Counted from the first letter of the stretch, positions 26,439 through 35,709 are shown. The stretch is DNA of 64,000 nt from Stieleria magnilauensis (GCA_007753675.1 CP036432.1:4562394-4626393); one strand, 5' to 3'. The notes: generated from the letters alone by a model not told the origin. Program-made: numbers and translations.

Positions 26439-27728
26439 ATGAACACCATGCCAGACCATCACACCCTGGATATCAAACGCGTTGCCATTCTGTTTGCCGG
26501 AGGCCCCGCGCCGGCTGCCAACGCGGTGATTTCGACGGCTGCGTTTTCATTCCTGGAAGAAGGCTCGCAGGTTTTCGGGATCAAGCACGGCTACAGTCGT
26601 CTGGCCGATTACACCGCCGCAGGCCCGCTGCAAGAAGGCGTCGACTACTTACGCTTCACCCACGAATCGCTGACCCACGCCCGCAGCAGTCGTGGCATCA
26701 TGATCGGGACCGCCCGCACCAACCCCGGAAAACATGTCAGCAGCCCCGAGCACTTGAAAGACCCCGAACTGGTCGCGCCGCTGCGACGTGTTTACGAAGG
26801 CCTGTGTTCCCTCGAAATCGACGCGTTGATTTCGATCGGCGGTGACGACACGCTGAAGACGGCCAACAAATTAAAAATGTTCCAGGACAACCTGCCCGGC
26901 GACGCGCGGCGGTTCCCGGTCATCCACCTGCCCAAGACGATCGACAACGACTACAGCGGAATCGATTTCACGTTCGGGTTCTTCACCGCCGTGGAAACGT
27001 TGGCCGAAGAGATTCGCAACTTGAATTACGACGCCGCAGCCGGAAAGGCGTACTTCCTGTGCGAAGCGATGGGACGCAGCGCGGGCTGGTTGGCCTATGG
27101 CGCGGCGATCGCCGGTGAAGGCAGTTTGGTGATGAGCGTCGAAGACATCGCCGGCGACTTGGCAGCCGAAGAGGTGGATCCGGAAACCGGCAAACCACGC
27201 AAGATCATGGTGCTGGACAAGGTGATCGACAAGATGGTCGACATGATGGTCGCCCGCGAACGCGAAGGCCGCGAGTACGGAACCATCGTCGTCGCCGAAG
27301 GCCTGGCGGAATTCTTGCCCGCGAAATACTTGGAAGGCGTTTCCCGTGATGACCACGGACACATCAACATCTCCGCGATCAACCTGGGCGCATTGCTGAG
27401 CGGACTGCTCGCGAAAGCCTACACGGCGCGAACCGGCAAAGCACGCAAGGTCAACGGCCTGCAACTCGGCTATGAAGCGCGCTGTGCGCCGCCCCACGCT
27501 TACGACGTGATGCTCGGCTCGCAACTCGGCGTCGGTGCGTACCGTGCCCTCGTGGAAGAGAAACTCAACGGCGTGATGGTCTCGGTCTCCGGTCAACTGG
27601 ACCTGCACTACGTGCCGTTCAACAAGCTGGTCGATCCCCAAACGCTGGTCACGAAAGTTCGCTTCATCGAACCCGGCAGCGACTTCCACCGTCTGGCTCG
27701 GTTCCTGGAAACCTGCACCGACAGCTGA
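26439..27728 (+). CDS. pfp: Diphosphate-dependent 6-phosphofructokinase
   Basis: This 429-aa enzyme phosphorylates fructose 6-phosphate to fructose 1,6-bisphosphate in glycolysis. The motifs indicate pyrophosphate as phosphoryl donor: SIGGDDTLKTANKLK has Asp at the second D, and PKTIDND has Lys, both marks of PPi-dependent enzymes; ATP enzymes carry GGDGS and a non-Lys residue before TIDND. The reaction is therefore reversible and ATP-sparing. The nucleotide/phosphate entry loop is FAGGPAPAANAVI. Length and motifs fit the family. A strong hairpin follows the stop. ATG 26439 and ATG 26448 are both possible starts. Confidence 0.9.
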   Translation: MNTMPDHHTLDIKRVAILFAGGPAPAANAVISTAAFSFLEEGSQVFGIKHGYSRLADYTAAGPLQEGVDYLRFTHESLTHARSSRGIMIGTARTNPGKHVSSPEHLKDPELVAPLRRVYEGLCSLEIDALISIGGDDTLKTANKLKMFQDNLPGDARRFPVIHLPKTIDNDYSGIDFTFGFFTAVETLAEEIRNLNYDAAAGKAYFLCEAMGRSAGWLAYGAAIAGEGSLVMSVEDIAGDLAAEEVDPETGKPRKIMVLDKVIDKMVDMMVAREREGREYGTIVVAEGLAEFLPAKYLEGVSRDDHGHINISAINLGALLSGLLAKAYTARTGKARKVNGLQLGYEARCAPPHAYDVMLGSQLGVGAYRALVEEKLNGVMVSVSGQLDLHYVPFNKLVDPQTLVTKVRFIEPGSDFHRLARFLETCTDS

Positions 27729-27750
27729 TCCAGTCGGCTACCGAAGACCT

Positions 27751-27799
27751 CCCCCTTTCGATCTGCCGGCGGCAAGGCCGCCGGCAGATCGAAAGGGGG
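27751..27799. terminator. Long perfect hairpin after phosphofructokinase gene
   Basis: Arms of 23 bp at 27751-27773 and 27777-27799 pair perfectly around a 3-nt loop (left arm begins CCCCCTTTCGATCTGCC). This starts 22 bp after the stop codon. There is no U-tract, so it may be a rho-independent terminator of unusual type, an mRNA 3' stabiliser or a dispersed repeat. Confidence 0.65.
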
Positions 27800-27828
27800 A
27801 AAGAGGGTCTGGGCTTTCTTTCCTGGGG

Positions 27829-27870
27829 TGGCGGTCACTCCGCTGCGCTCGCTCCCTTACCCCAGGCTAT
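27829..27870. repeat. Imperfect palindrome CCTGGGGT...ACCCCAGG
   Basis: A segment opening CCTGGGGTGGCGG and closing TTACCCCAGG can pair at its ends. It lies between the phosphofructokinase terminator and the minus-strand EboE-like gene, where a convergent terminator would be expected. Confidence 0.4.
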
Positions 27871-27945
27871 GTTGTCAATGCCCGTTGGGCAAACGCCGTG
27901 GAACGGTTTCCGCAGCGCATGGAGTTGCAGCGAACTCAATTGCCG

Positions 27946-29211
27946 TCACCCCAGCTGGTCCAGCAACCACTGCATTTCACTGGCGATGTCTTCGGCCAAG
28001 CCACGTCGCCGCATCGCTTCGGGCAAGACGGTCCAGGCGTACGTCTCGACTTCCAAGTGCCCCGTGAAGTCGACGTTGATCGTGTCATCGTCCAGGGCCT
28101 GCAAACATTCGATCACCGCATCCCGGCTGGTGGTCAATTGGCCGACGCGTTCCAAGAAAATCGGGACGTGAAAATGGATCACCCAGCGGAGGATCTCGTC
28201 GAGGTCGCCCGCTCGGGTTTGCTCTAGCAGTGCGGGCAAATCATCGGCCAATTGGAAGGAACCGTCGCGTCCGACCTGACCCGTCTGATGCAAATATCGG
28301 TCTTCGGCGAACGCGCCGAGCTGTTCCAGGGTCGCCCGAACCTCGGCGGCGGCGATCGATGCCCAATCGGCCACGATCGCGCTGCTGACCTGGACCTTGC
28401 CGATCGTGATTCCGGCATCGGCATAGGCCGTCACCACCGAACGTTGCGGTTCGTTCATCACGGCGCTGTGACAGATGTCGTGACAGACTGTCAGATAACG
28501 TCGGTGCGTCGGATCGGGTAGGTGTACGTCGAAGAAACCGATCAGATCACCGACCGTGTCGATCACGCAGCCGGGCTCCGGTTCGATCGCGACCACGATC
28601 CGTTTCCCGGTCTGATCCTCCAGCCGTTTCAGGAACGCCGCCAGTTCCCGCAGCTTGGCACCGGCGATTGCCACGTCATCGAGACCGGAGCGATCGTCTG
28701 CAAACGGGTTGTCGGGCCAACCGATCGGCAGCGTGCTGATCGATCCCAGCGGCTGATCCTCGTGAAGCAACCGCGACAAGACCGTGGCCAGCCGCTGCGT
28801 GTACTCCAACCGCTCTGGCTCAGCCCACGTCGGCAAGTACACGCGTTGCTTGACGTGATCGCCGTGGAAATTCGCGAACGGAAACCCATTGATCGTGAAG
28901 GGCTGCAATCGACTGGAATCCAGAAATCCACGAAAGGCGTCCAATTGACCGGCGGCCAGTTCACGCGAAGCCTGATCGGGGATCCACAGTCCGACGCCCA
29001 ACGCGTTCAAACCGTGTGTCTGGGAAAGTTGTTGCTGGACCGGTACCGCGTACTCCTGCAGATTCGCCCGGATCGAGGTCAAATCGATGCCGACATGAAC
29101 ATTCGTGCAATAGCCGATCTGACGGTCGCGATGGCGGAGTGGATCTGAATCGTTGATGTTCAATGTGCTAACATGACGGAGGAAATGAACGGCCGTGCGG
29201 GAGCAGGTCAT
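27946..29211 (-). CDS. EboE-like TIM-barrel protein (sugar isomerase/epimerase-like)
   Basis: This 421-aa protein has a xylose-isomerase-like TIM barrel. The N-terminal motif QIGYCTNVHVGIDLTSIRAN resembles the YCTN(I/V)H start of EboE, a member of the ebo metabolite-traffic cluster. Further conserved segments are VAIEPEPGCVIDTVGDLIGF, YLTVCHDICHSAV and HFHVPIF, with His/Asp/Glu residues suited to a divalent metal site. In this window no other ebo genes (eboA, B, C, D, F) are present. The start is uncertain because no ribosome site is visible at 29211, and a TTG about 15 codons downstream is possible. The substrate is unknown. Confidence 0.65.
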   Translation of the reverse strand: MTCSRTAVHFLRHVSTLNINDSDPLRHRDRQIGYCTNVHVGIDLTSIRANLQEYAVPVQQQLSQTHGLNALGVGLWIPDQASRELAAGQLDAFRGFLDSSRLQPFTINGFPFANFHGDHVKQRVYLPTWAEPERLEYTQRLATVLSRLLHEDQPLGSISTLPIGWPDNPFADDRSGLDDVAIAGAKLRELAAFLKRLEDQTGKRIVVAIEPEPGCVIDTVGDLIGFFDVHLPDPTHRRYLTVCHDICHSAVMNEPQRSVVTAYADAGITIGKVQVSSAIVADWASIAAAEVRATLEQLGAFAEDRYLHQTGQVGRDGSFQLADDLPALLEQTRAGDLDEILRWVIHFHVPIFLERVGQLTTSRDAVIECLQALDDDTINVDFTGHLEVETYAWTVLPEAMRRRGLAEDIASEMQWLLDQLG

Positions 29212-29328
29212 CGCTGTTGTGCCCGATGCCTGCGGTCGTCAGCCTGCACGAATTGCCCCCACCCAAGACGACCGTCATCAGGATAACGGCAACACGCCAC
29301 GGAATGAACGGTGCCATCCCCCGAGTCT

Positions 29329-29784
29329 ATGATGCTGAACCAAACGGATCACTATTTGCTGCGACGCGCTTACGAGGAAGCCGTGACCGGGTTCAACGAG
29401 GGTGGCTGCCCGATCGGATCACTGCTCGCGCGGGGGGACGAGGTCTTGGCCAGTGGGCGAAACCAGCGAGTCCAACAGGGCGACCCGATCGCGCACGGCG
29501 AAATGGATGCGTTGCGCAAGGCCGGGCGTCAATCGACCTATCGCGACACGACACTTTACACCTCGCTGAGCCCCTGCATGATGTGTAGCGGGACGATCGT
29601 CCAGTTCGGCATTCCGCGTGTCGTGATCGGTGAAAACCAGAACTTTGGTGGCAACGAAGCATTCCTGCGCGAGCACGGCGTCGAAGTCGTGATCGCCAAT
29701 GACCCGGGTTGCATCGCCCTGATGGAGCGATTTATTCGCGAAAAGCCTGATCTATGGGCGGAGGACATCGCACAGGAGACATAA
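29329..29784 (+). CDS. Cytosine deaminase-like nucleoside/base deaminase
   Basis: This protein of about 151 aa belongs to the cytidine deaminase superfamily. The zinc and catalytic motifs are IAHGEMDAL (His and proton-shuttle Glu) and SPCMMCSGTI (two Cys ligands). The order GGCPIG ... NQRVQQGDPIAHGEMDAL ... LYTSLSPCMMCSGTIVQFGI ... PDLWAEDI closely follows yeast cytosine deaminase, which converts cytosine to uracil for pyrimidine salvage. Guanine deaminase or a tRNA adenosine deaminase is less likely. Starts at GTG 29311, ATG 29329 and ATG 29332 are all in frame; I chose 29329. Confidence 0.88.
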   Translation: MMLNQTDHYLLRRAYEEAVTGFNEGGCPIGSLLARGDEVLASGRNQRVQQGDPIAHGEMDALRKAGRQSTYRDTTLYTSLSPCMMCSGTIVQFGIPRVVIGENQNFGGNEAFLREHGVEVVIANDPGCIALMERFIREKPDLWAEDIAQET

Positions 29785-29815
29785 CGTCGACAGACCGCAA
29801 TCTGCCGAATTAAGA

Positions 29816-32338
29816 TTGTCGCGTCATCCTACGTCGCCCCGTCCGCCCGAGTCTCGCACCCTGAGCCCCAGTACTGTGATTCCGCTCTGCCGTCGAAGCT
29901 ACTTGTTCGTGCCCCTGGTGTCGCCTCGATTGGCGACAATCCTTTTCCTCGCCTTGCTGACGGCCGTGTCGGGCGTCGGCACCGACGAGGTCTCCGCCCA
30001 ATCACCGGAATCGGCCAACCGAAAACACTCCGATCCCCACGACCCCTTCGCCCAACTGGACCCCTGGTGGCCGACGCCGGGTGCGACGCGAATCGCCTCG
30101 GGTGCTCCCGGCCCCGCCTACTGGCAACAGCGCGCCGACTATGAGATCGACGTCACGCTCGACGACGACCAGCAGCAGATCAACGGCGTGGTGAAGATTC
30201 GTTATCACAACCAATCGCCCCACACGCTGCCGTATCTCTGGATCCAGTTGGACCAGAATCGATTCCGCCAGGGATCGGACGCCTTGGAAACCACGACCGC
30301 GCCGTCGCTGTCGCCGCGGATCTCGTTCGGCGCGATGAAGTCCATTTTGGCCAGCCGTCGCTTTGACGGAGGCTACCGCATCGCATCGGTCACCGACGGC
30401 GCCGACAAACCGCTCCGCCACACCGACATCGGCACGATGATGCGGATCGATCTGTCGACGCCGATCGCGCCGGGCGAACAGACCGAAGTGGCGATCGAGT
30501 ACTCGTACAAGATCGTCGATGCGAAAGTCATTCGCGCCCGTGGCGGCAAGGAGTATTTCGAGGACGACAAAAACTACATCTACGAAATCGCCCAGTGGTT
30601 CCCCCGAGTCGCCGCCTACACGGATTTCGGCGCCTGGCAACACAAGTCGTTCTTGGGCCGCGGCGAGTTCACGCTGGAACTGGGCAATTATCGCGTCCGG
30701 ATCACGGTCCCGTCGGAAATGGTCGTCGCGTCCACCGGAACCTTGCAGAATCCGGATCAGGTGCTGACCGATCAGTGGAAACAACGGTTGGCCAAGGCAG
30801 AACAGGCTCCAACGCCGGTGTTCATCATCACGCCGGAGGAAGCCGAAGCGAACGAAAGCGTGAGAACGGAAACGACAAAGACGTGGGAGTTTGACGCAAC
30901 GAACGTGCGCGACTTCGCCTTTGCCGCCAGCCGCAAATTCATTTGGGATGCCCTGGGGGTCAAGGTCGGCTCGCAAACAGTGATGGCGATGTCCTATTAC
31001 CCCAATGAAGCCGAACCGTTGTGGAGCCAATATTCGACCGAGGCGATCGCGCACACGCTAGAAGTCTACGGCCGATACTCCTTTGAATACCCGTACCCGG
31101 TTGCGATCAGCGTCAACGGTCCGGTCTATGGCATGGAATACCCGATGATCTGCTTCAACGGTCCGCGCCCGGAAGACGATGGAACGTACAGCAAAGCGAC
31201 CAAGTACGGTTTGATCTCGGTCGTCATCCACGAGGTCGGTCACAACTTCTATCCGATGATCGTCAACAGCGACGAACGGCAATGGACCTGGATGGACGAA
31301 GGGCTCAACACGTTCCTGCAATACCTGGCCGAACAGGAATGGGAAGAAGATTACCCGTCGCGACGCGGTGACCCCGAAAAGATCACCGGCTACATGCGGG
31401 GTAACAACCAACGTCCGATCATGACAGGCAGCGAAGAGATCCTGCAGTTCGGCAACAACGCCTATGGCAAACCCGCCACCGCGCTGAACATTCTTCGCGA
31501 AACCATTCTCGGCCGCGAATCCTTCGACTTTGCCTTTCGTGAGTACGCTCGGCGTTGGAAATTCAAACGCCCCACGCCCAGTGATTTTTTCCGCACGATG
31601 GAAGACGCCTCGGGCGTCGATCTGGATTGGTTCTGGCGGGGCTGGTTCTACGGAACCGACCACGTCGACATCGCCATCGACGACGTCCAGCTGTACAAGA
31701 TCGACTCGGGCGATCCGGATGAACAAGCCGAACGAACGCGGCAGGAAAAGGACCGTGAAGAAGACACGATCACCGAGGATCGCAATCAAGGCATGCGACG
31801 GCGGATCGATTGGCAACCGGGGCTCAAGGATTTTTACAACAGCCCCGAGTACGACGAGTGGAAAGTCGAAGAGGAGGACCGCAAGTCGTTTCAAAAATTC
31901 TTGGACGGTTTGAGCAGCGAAGAACGGGCGATCCTGCGCCGAACCACCAATTTTTACGTCGTCGATTTTCGTAACGTGGGCGGCTTGGTGATGCCGATCC
32001 TGATCCGCGTCCACTACGCCGACAACACCAGCGAAATGATGACGTTCCCGGCCCAGATCTGGCGCAGCAACAGCAAACGCGTCAGCAAGTTGATCGTCAC
32101 CGACAAAGAAATCGTCCGCCTGGAACTCGATCCGAAACGCCAGACCGCGGACGTCGACGAAGGCAACAACCACTGGCCCGAAAAAATGGTGCCCAGTCGT
32201 TTCAAGTTGTTCAAGGACGAAAAGAAAAAGAACCCGATGCAGAAAGCCGCCGATGATCAAAACGACGATCCGAAGCAAGACGCAGAGGACGAATCATCGG
32301 ACGAGAAAGCCGAGCAAGAACCGGCCAAAGGAAAATGA
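29816..32338 (+). CDS. M1-family metallopeptidase, secreted
   Basis: This 840-aa protein has an N-terminal hydrophobic signal (about residues 28-52), a beta-sheet N-domain and the gluzincin catalytic domain. The zinc motif HEVGH is at about residues 472-476, with the third ligand Glu495 in MDEGLN; this is the HExxH-x18-E spacing of M1 aminopeptidases. The substrate-gate GMEYP motif lies just upstream (residues about 441-445), where M1 enzymes have GAMEN. The C-terminus is charged and Lys/Asp/Glu-rich. It overlaps the next gene by ATGA. The TTG start at 29816 is uncertain; GTG 29876 is an alternative. Confidence 0.85.
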   Translation: MSRHPTSPRPPESRTLSPSTVIPLCRRSYLFVPLVSPRLATILFLALLTAVSGVGTDEVSAQSPESANRKHSDPHDPFAQLDPWWPTPGATRIASGAPGPAYWQQRADYEIDVTLDDDQQQINGVVKIRYHNQSPHTLPYLWIQLDQNRFRQGSDALETTTAPSLSPRISFGAMKSILASRRFDGGYRIASVTDGADKPLRHTDIGTMMRIDLSTPIAPGEQTEVAIEYSYKIVDAKVIRARGGKEYFEDDKNYIYEIAQWFPRVAAYTDFGAWQHKSFLGRGEFTLELGNYRVRITVPSEMVVASTGTLQNPDQVLTDQWKQRLAKAEQAPTPVFIITPEEAEANESVRTETTKTWEFDATNVRDFAFAASRKFIWDALGVKVGSQTVMAMSYYPNEAEPLWSQYSTEAIAHTLEVYGRYSFEYPYPVAISVNGPVYGMEYPMICFNGPRPEDDGTYSKATKYGLISVVIHEVGHNFYPMIVNSDERQWTWMDEGLNTFLQYLAEQEWEEDYPSRRGDPEKITGYMRGNNQRPIMTGSEEILQFGNNAYGKPATALNILRETILGRESFDFAFREYARRWKFKRPTPSDFFRTMEDASGVDLDWFWRGWFYGTDHVDIAIDDVQLYKIDSGDPDEQAERTRQEKDREEDTITEDRNQGMRRRIDWQPGLKDFYNSPEYDEWKVEEEDRKSFQKFLDGLSSEERAILRRTTNFYVVDFRNVGGLVMPILIRVHYADNTSEMMTFPAQIWRSNSKRVSKLIVTDKEIVRLELDPKRQTADVDEGNNHWPEKMVPSRFKLFKDEKKKNPMQKAADDQNDDPKQDAEDESSDEKAEQEPAKGK

Positions 32339-32865
32339 TCCACATGACCTCCGTTCTCGTCGCCCTCTGGTCCACGCTGTTGATGCACCCGGTCCATGAG
32401 ACCGTTTGTGAAATCGAGTGGAACGCGGAATCGCGTCGCGTCGAAGTCGCGCTGCGGATCGACGTGCTGGACGAACAATGGATGGCCCGCTCGATCCAGG
32501 CCGACGCCGACGAGGATTGGCAGGGCCAGTACCTGCGTTCCAAATTGTTCTTTGATCCCCAAGTCGGGCAAGGCGAACGAGCCGAACCCGAGGCTGCCAA
32601 ACCCGAGGCTGTCAAACTCAGCGGTCGCCCGATACGCTGGGTCGGACGCAAACTCGACGGCGGCCACGTTTGGTGGTTCTTCGAAGTCGTCTGCCAAGAC
32701 GGCCAGCCACCGACATCGATTCAAACGCGACTGTTGTTTGACCGGCAACGCGATTACCAACATCGCATCGTGGTGCTCGGAAAACCGGTCGCCGACGACG
32801 GCAAGCGAGTCTCGATCCTGCTGACCGACCAAAAGCCTTCGGCGGCATTGACGTTGGTGCGTTGA
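32335..32865 (+). CDS. DUF6702-like protein
   Basis: This 176-aa protein starts MIHMTSVLVALWSTLLMHPV and has the DUF6702-like pattern HPVHETVCEIEWNAESRRVE followed by a beta-rich domain. Its ATG overlaps the M1 peptidase stop by 4 bp, and genes of this type often sit next to M1 peptidases. This suggests a functional link between the two, possibly in the periplasm. No catalytic residues are recognisable. Confidence 0.65.
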   Translation: MIHMTSVLVALWSTLLMHPVHETVCEIEWNAESRRVEVALRIDVLDEQWMARSIQADADEDWQGQYLRSKLFFDPQVGQGERAEPEAAKPEAVKLSGRPIRWVGRKLDGGHVWWFFEVVCQDGQPPTSIQTRLLFDRQRDYQHRIVVLGKPVADDGKRVSILLTDQKPSAALTLVR

Positions 32866-32942
32866 TCGTCAGCCAGGGCCTGTCCTGGCCGACCGCTGCA
32901 ACCTGTCCCTGGAACCTCTTACGACGCGACCCATCCTTCTCG

Positions 32943-34220
32943 ATGCAAAACGAATCGCTCACCGCCGAAGTCGTCTCGATCGGCGACGAAATGACCAGCG
33001 GCGCTCGGCTGGACACCAACGCCCAATGGCTGAGTCGGCGGCTGGGAGAATTGGGGATTGAAGTCACCTTCCACAGCACCGTCGGCGACACGCTGCAGCA
33101 CAACATCGACGTCTTTCGTACCGCCGCGCTGCGGGCCGATGTGGTGGTCTGCACGGGCGGGCTGGGACCGACACGCGATGATCTGACGCGTCAAGCGCTG
33201 GCGGCCGTGCTCGACCAACCGCTGGAATTGCGACAATCGGCGTTGGACCACATCCACCGATTGTTCGCCCGCCGCAATCGCGAAATGCCCCAGCGCAACG
33301 AGGTCCAAGCGATGTTTCCCGTCGGCAGCCTGGAGATCGTCAATCCACAGGGCACGGCTCCCGGCGTCGATGCGACGTTCCAGCGGCCCGATGGTTCCAC
33401 CAGTCGGCTGTTTGCGTTGCCCGGTGTTCCGGCAGAAATGAAACGGATGTTCGACGAGACCGTCGCGCCGCGGATTTTAGAAAGCGGTGCCAACACACGT
33501 CGGCACATCGAACATCATGTGATGAAATTCTTCGGCGTCGGCGAAAGCGACATGGAACAACGCTTGGGCGAGATGATCGCCCGCGACCACGTGCCACGCG
33601 TCGGCATTACGGTCAGCTCCGCGACGATCTCGCTGCGGATCAGCGCCATCGGCGAGTCGCCACAGGAATGCCACCGCCAGATCGAATCGACGCGTGCCGA
33701 AATCATGGAACGCGTCGGGGAACTGCACTTCGGTGACGGCGAAGAGTTCGAACAATACCACGCGGTGGAGCGGATGCTGGCCGAACGGGGCGAAAGTTTG
33801 GTGAGCGTGGAATTTGGACGCTCGGCGGTGCTGGCCAATTGGTTTGCCTCGCTCGGCGAATCGTCCACGTATCGCGGCGGATTCTGTTTTGCCAAGCTCG
33901 GTGAATTGGCGACGGTATTGGATGTCGATGCGGATTCGGCCCTGGAAACGCTTCGTCGCCGCTGCGACTCGCAATGGTTGGTCGCTGTGGACGAGTACCC
34001 GTCGTTGGAATGCAGCGACGACCAACCGCTGCCGGCCGCCGAGGTGACCTTGATCGTCATCGATCCGACCGGGACGGTGTTTTCGACGACCAGCCGACTG
34101 GGCGGTCATCCGTCGATCATTTACGAACGGATCGGCAAAGCAGCCCTGGCGTGGCTGCGACGCGTGCTCACCGAACCGCGGGCCGACCGGCATGACAACC
34201 CGACGGCGGCGGCGCGATGA
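32943..34220 (+). CDS. CinA-like protein with degenerate amidase domain
   Basis: This 425-aa protein has an N-terminal MoCF/CinA domain (residues about 5-170), with AEVVSIGDEMTSGARLDTNA, VVVCTGGLGPTRDDLTRQAL and LFALPGVPAEMKRMFDE. CinA proteins usually end in an NMN amidohydrolase domain with the serine motif AESCTGG. Here the C-terminal domain (about residues 275-420) reads LVSVEFGRSAVLANWFASLG at that place, without the Ser-Cys-Thr-Gly-Gly segment. The amidase is therefore probably inactive, while the fold remains. Its stop overlaps the pseudouridine synthase start. The ATG 32943 begins a clean CinA head; the frame runs back to 32862. Confidence 0.8.
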   Translation: MQNESLTAEVVSIGDEMTSGARLDTNAQWLSRRLGELGIEVTFHSTVGDTLQHNIDVFRTAALRADVVVCTGGLGPTRDDLTRQALAAVLDQPLELRQSALDHIHRLFARRNREMPQRNEVQAMFPVGSLEIVNPQGTAPGVDATFQRPDGSTSRLFALPGVPAEMKRMFDETVAPRILESGANTRRHIEHHVMKFFGVGESDMEQRLGEMIARDHVPRVGITVSSATISLRISAIGESPQECHRQIESTRAEIMERVGELHFGDGEEFEQYHAVERMLAERGESLVSVEFGRSAVLANWFASLGESSTYRGGFCFAKLGELATVLDVDADSALETLRRRCDSQWLVAVDEYPSLECSDDQPLPAAEVTLIVIDPTGTVFSTTSRLGGHPSIIYERIGKAALAWLRRVLTEPRADRHDNPTAAAR

Positions 34221-34990
34221 AGGTTCTGTATGAAGACAACCATCTGTTGGTCGTCGACAAGCCGGCCGGGATGCCGACGATGGGAGCCGAACCGGGCATT
34301 CAAACCGTCCACGGCTGGGCGACGGATTATCTGAAACGTCGCTATCAAAAACCGGGCAACGTGTTTGTCGGCGTCGTCAGCCGGCTCGACCAACTGACCA
34401 CCGGCGTGCTTGTCCTGGCGCGAACCAGCAAAGCGGCCTCGCGGCTGGCGATTCAGTTCGGCGGCCCTGGCAAAAGCAAGAAAGTGTCTACCCGGGCGAG
34501 GAAATTGTATCTGGCGATGGTCGCCGGGGATTTGGAGAAAGATTCCGGGTTGCCGCGATCAGGCACATTGACCGATTCAGTTTTCAAAGACGACGCGGCG
34601 CATCGCATGCGGGTCGCCCGGCACCCGCGATCGGACGCGCAAGACGCTCGTTTGAACTACTGTGTGATTGACCGATCGGCGGCGCGGACACTCGTCGCGG
34701 TGCGGTTGTTGACCGGCCGCAAGCATCAAATTCGCCTGCAATTCGCCGATCGAGGGCACCCCATTCTGGGCGACACCAAATACGGCTCGCACAGCCGTTT
34801 CCCCCACGGGGTTGCCCTGCACAGCTGGCGTCTTTTAATAGAGCACCCGACGAAATCCGAAAGGCGACTGTTCGCCGCGCCTCTTCCCGGCGTATGGCAG
34901 GAGCCCCCGTTTTCGGTTCCCAGTGAATCATCGATCGAATCGACGCTGATCGCCGACGCTGATTGGTACGACGAGGAGAGCAAGATTTGA
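34217..34990 (+). CDS. RluA-family pseudouridine synthase
   Basis: This 257-aa protein fits the RluA/RluD superfamily catalytic domain with no S4 head. The catalytic motif is VSRLDQLTTGVLVLAR, with Asp as the nucleophile, followed by KLYLAMVAG and the RLLTGRKHQIRLQFADRGHP-like segment. The enzyme isomerises uridine to pseudouridine in rRNA or tRNA. It overlaps the CinA-like gene by 4 bp and its stop overlaps the Moco-carrier-like gene start. The RNA target is unknown. Confidence 0.9.
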   Translation: MKVLYEDNHLLVVDKPAGMPTMGAEPGIQTVHGWATDYLKRRYQKPGNVFVGVVSRLDQLTTGVLVLARTSKAASRLAIQFGGPGKSKKVSTRARKLYLAMVAGDLEKDSGLPRSGTLTDSVFKDDAAHRMRVARHPRSDAQDARLNYCVIDRSAARTLVAVRLLTGRKHQIRLQFADRGHPILGDTKYGSHSRFPHGVALHSWRLLIEHPTKSERRLFAAPLPGVWQEPPFSVPSESSIESTLIADADWYDEESKI

Positions 34991-35499
34991 CGCAGCGTTC
35001 ATCGAGCCCCCGTGGTGAGCCACCGTTTCTTCCCAGCCGCATCGTCTCCGGTGGGCAAACCGGCGTCGATCGCGCCGGATTGGAAGTGGCGATCGCCTAC
35101 CAGATCCAACACGGCGGCTGGTGTCCCAAGGGGCGGTTGTCCGAAGACGGTTCGATTCCCAGCCGATATGAGTTGGTGGAAATGGAGACCGCCGAATATC
35201 CGCCTCGGACCGAACAGAACGTGATCGACAGTGACGCCACGCTGATTTTGTATGAACAGCGTCTCAAGGGCGGCACGTTGCTGACGCGTCGTTACGCGAC
35301 ACGTTGGAGCAAACCGTTTCTGTCGGTGGCGATGGATGCGTCGTCCCCGGTCGCCGTCCGCGTTTGGTTGGACCAAGTGCGGCCGCAAACTTTGAATATC
35401 GCCGGCCCACGCGAAAGCAGTTTCCCGGGGATTGGGGAACGCGCGCTGGCGTTCTTGTTGGAGGCATTCGCGGCCAGCGCCACGGAGGTGTCTGGTTAG
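34987..35499 (+). CDS. Putative molybdenum-carrier (SLOG-like) protein
   Basis: This 170-aa protein has a nucleotide-binding-like core beginning RIVSGGQTGVDRAGLEVAIA, then HGGWCPKGRLSEDGSIPSRY and a DATLIL segment, as in the molybdenum-carrier/YpsA-like group of the SLOG superfamily. I chose the TTG at 34987 because GAGGAG sits 8 nt upstream (34973-34978); an in-frame TTG at 34963 lacks a site. The stop of the pseudouridine synthase gene overlaps this start. Ligand binding is plausible, but Moco binding is inferred only from the family name. Confidence 0.75.
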   Translation: MTQRSSSPRGEPPFLPSRIVSGGQTGVDRAGLEVAIAYQIQHGGWCPKGRLSEDGSIPSRYELVEMETAEYPPRTEQNVIDSDATLILYEQRLKGGTLLTRRYATRWSKPFLSVAMDASSPVAVRVWLDQVRPQTLNIAGPRESSFPGIGERALAFLLEAFAASATEVSG

Positions 35500-35709
35500 C
35501 TCGGGCAGTCCATTTCGCATCTCATACTTGTTGACCCGTCGGCGGCTGGTCCGGCGCCACAGCGACGGCTCGTTCCCAGGCGGAACCGGGGAACGAAGGG
35601 AACGAGCGAAAATCCGCCGCGGCACGGTCCAGCGGGGCTTTGGCCAGATGCACCGATCGTGGTAACATTCTCGGCTCATCTCCCCCCATCCTCGATCTCG
35701 GCCCGTTCT

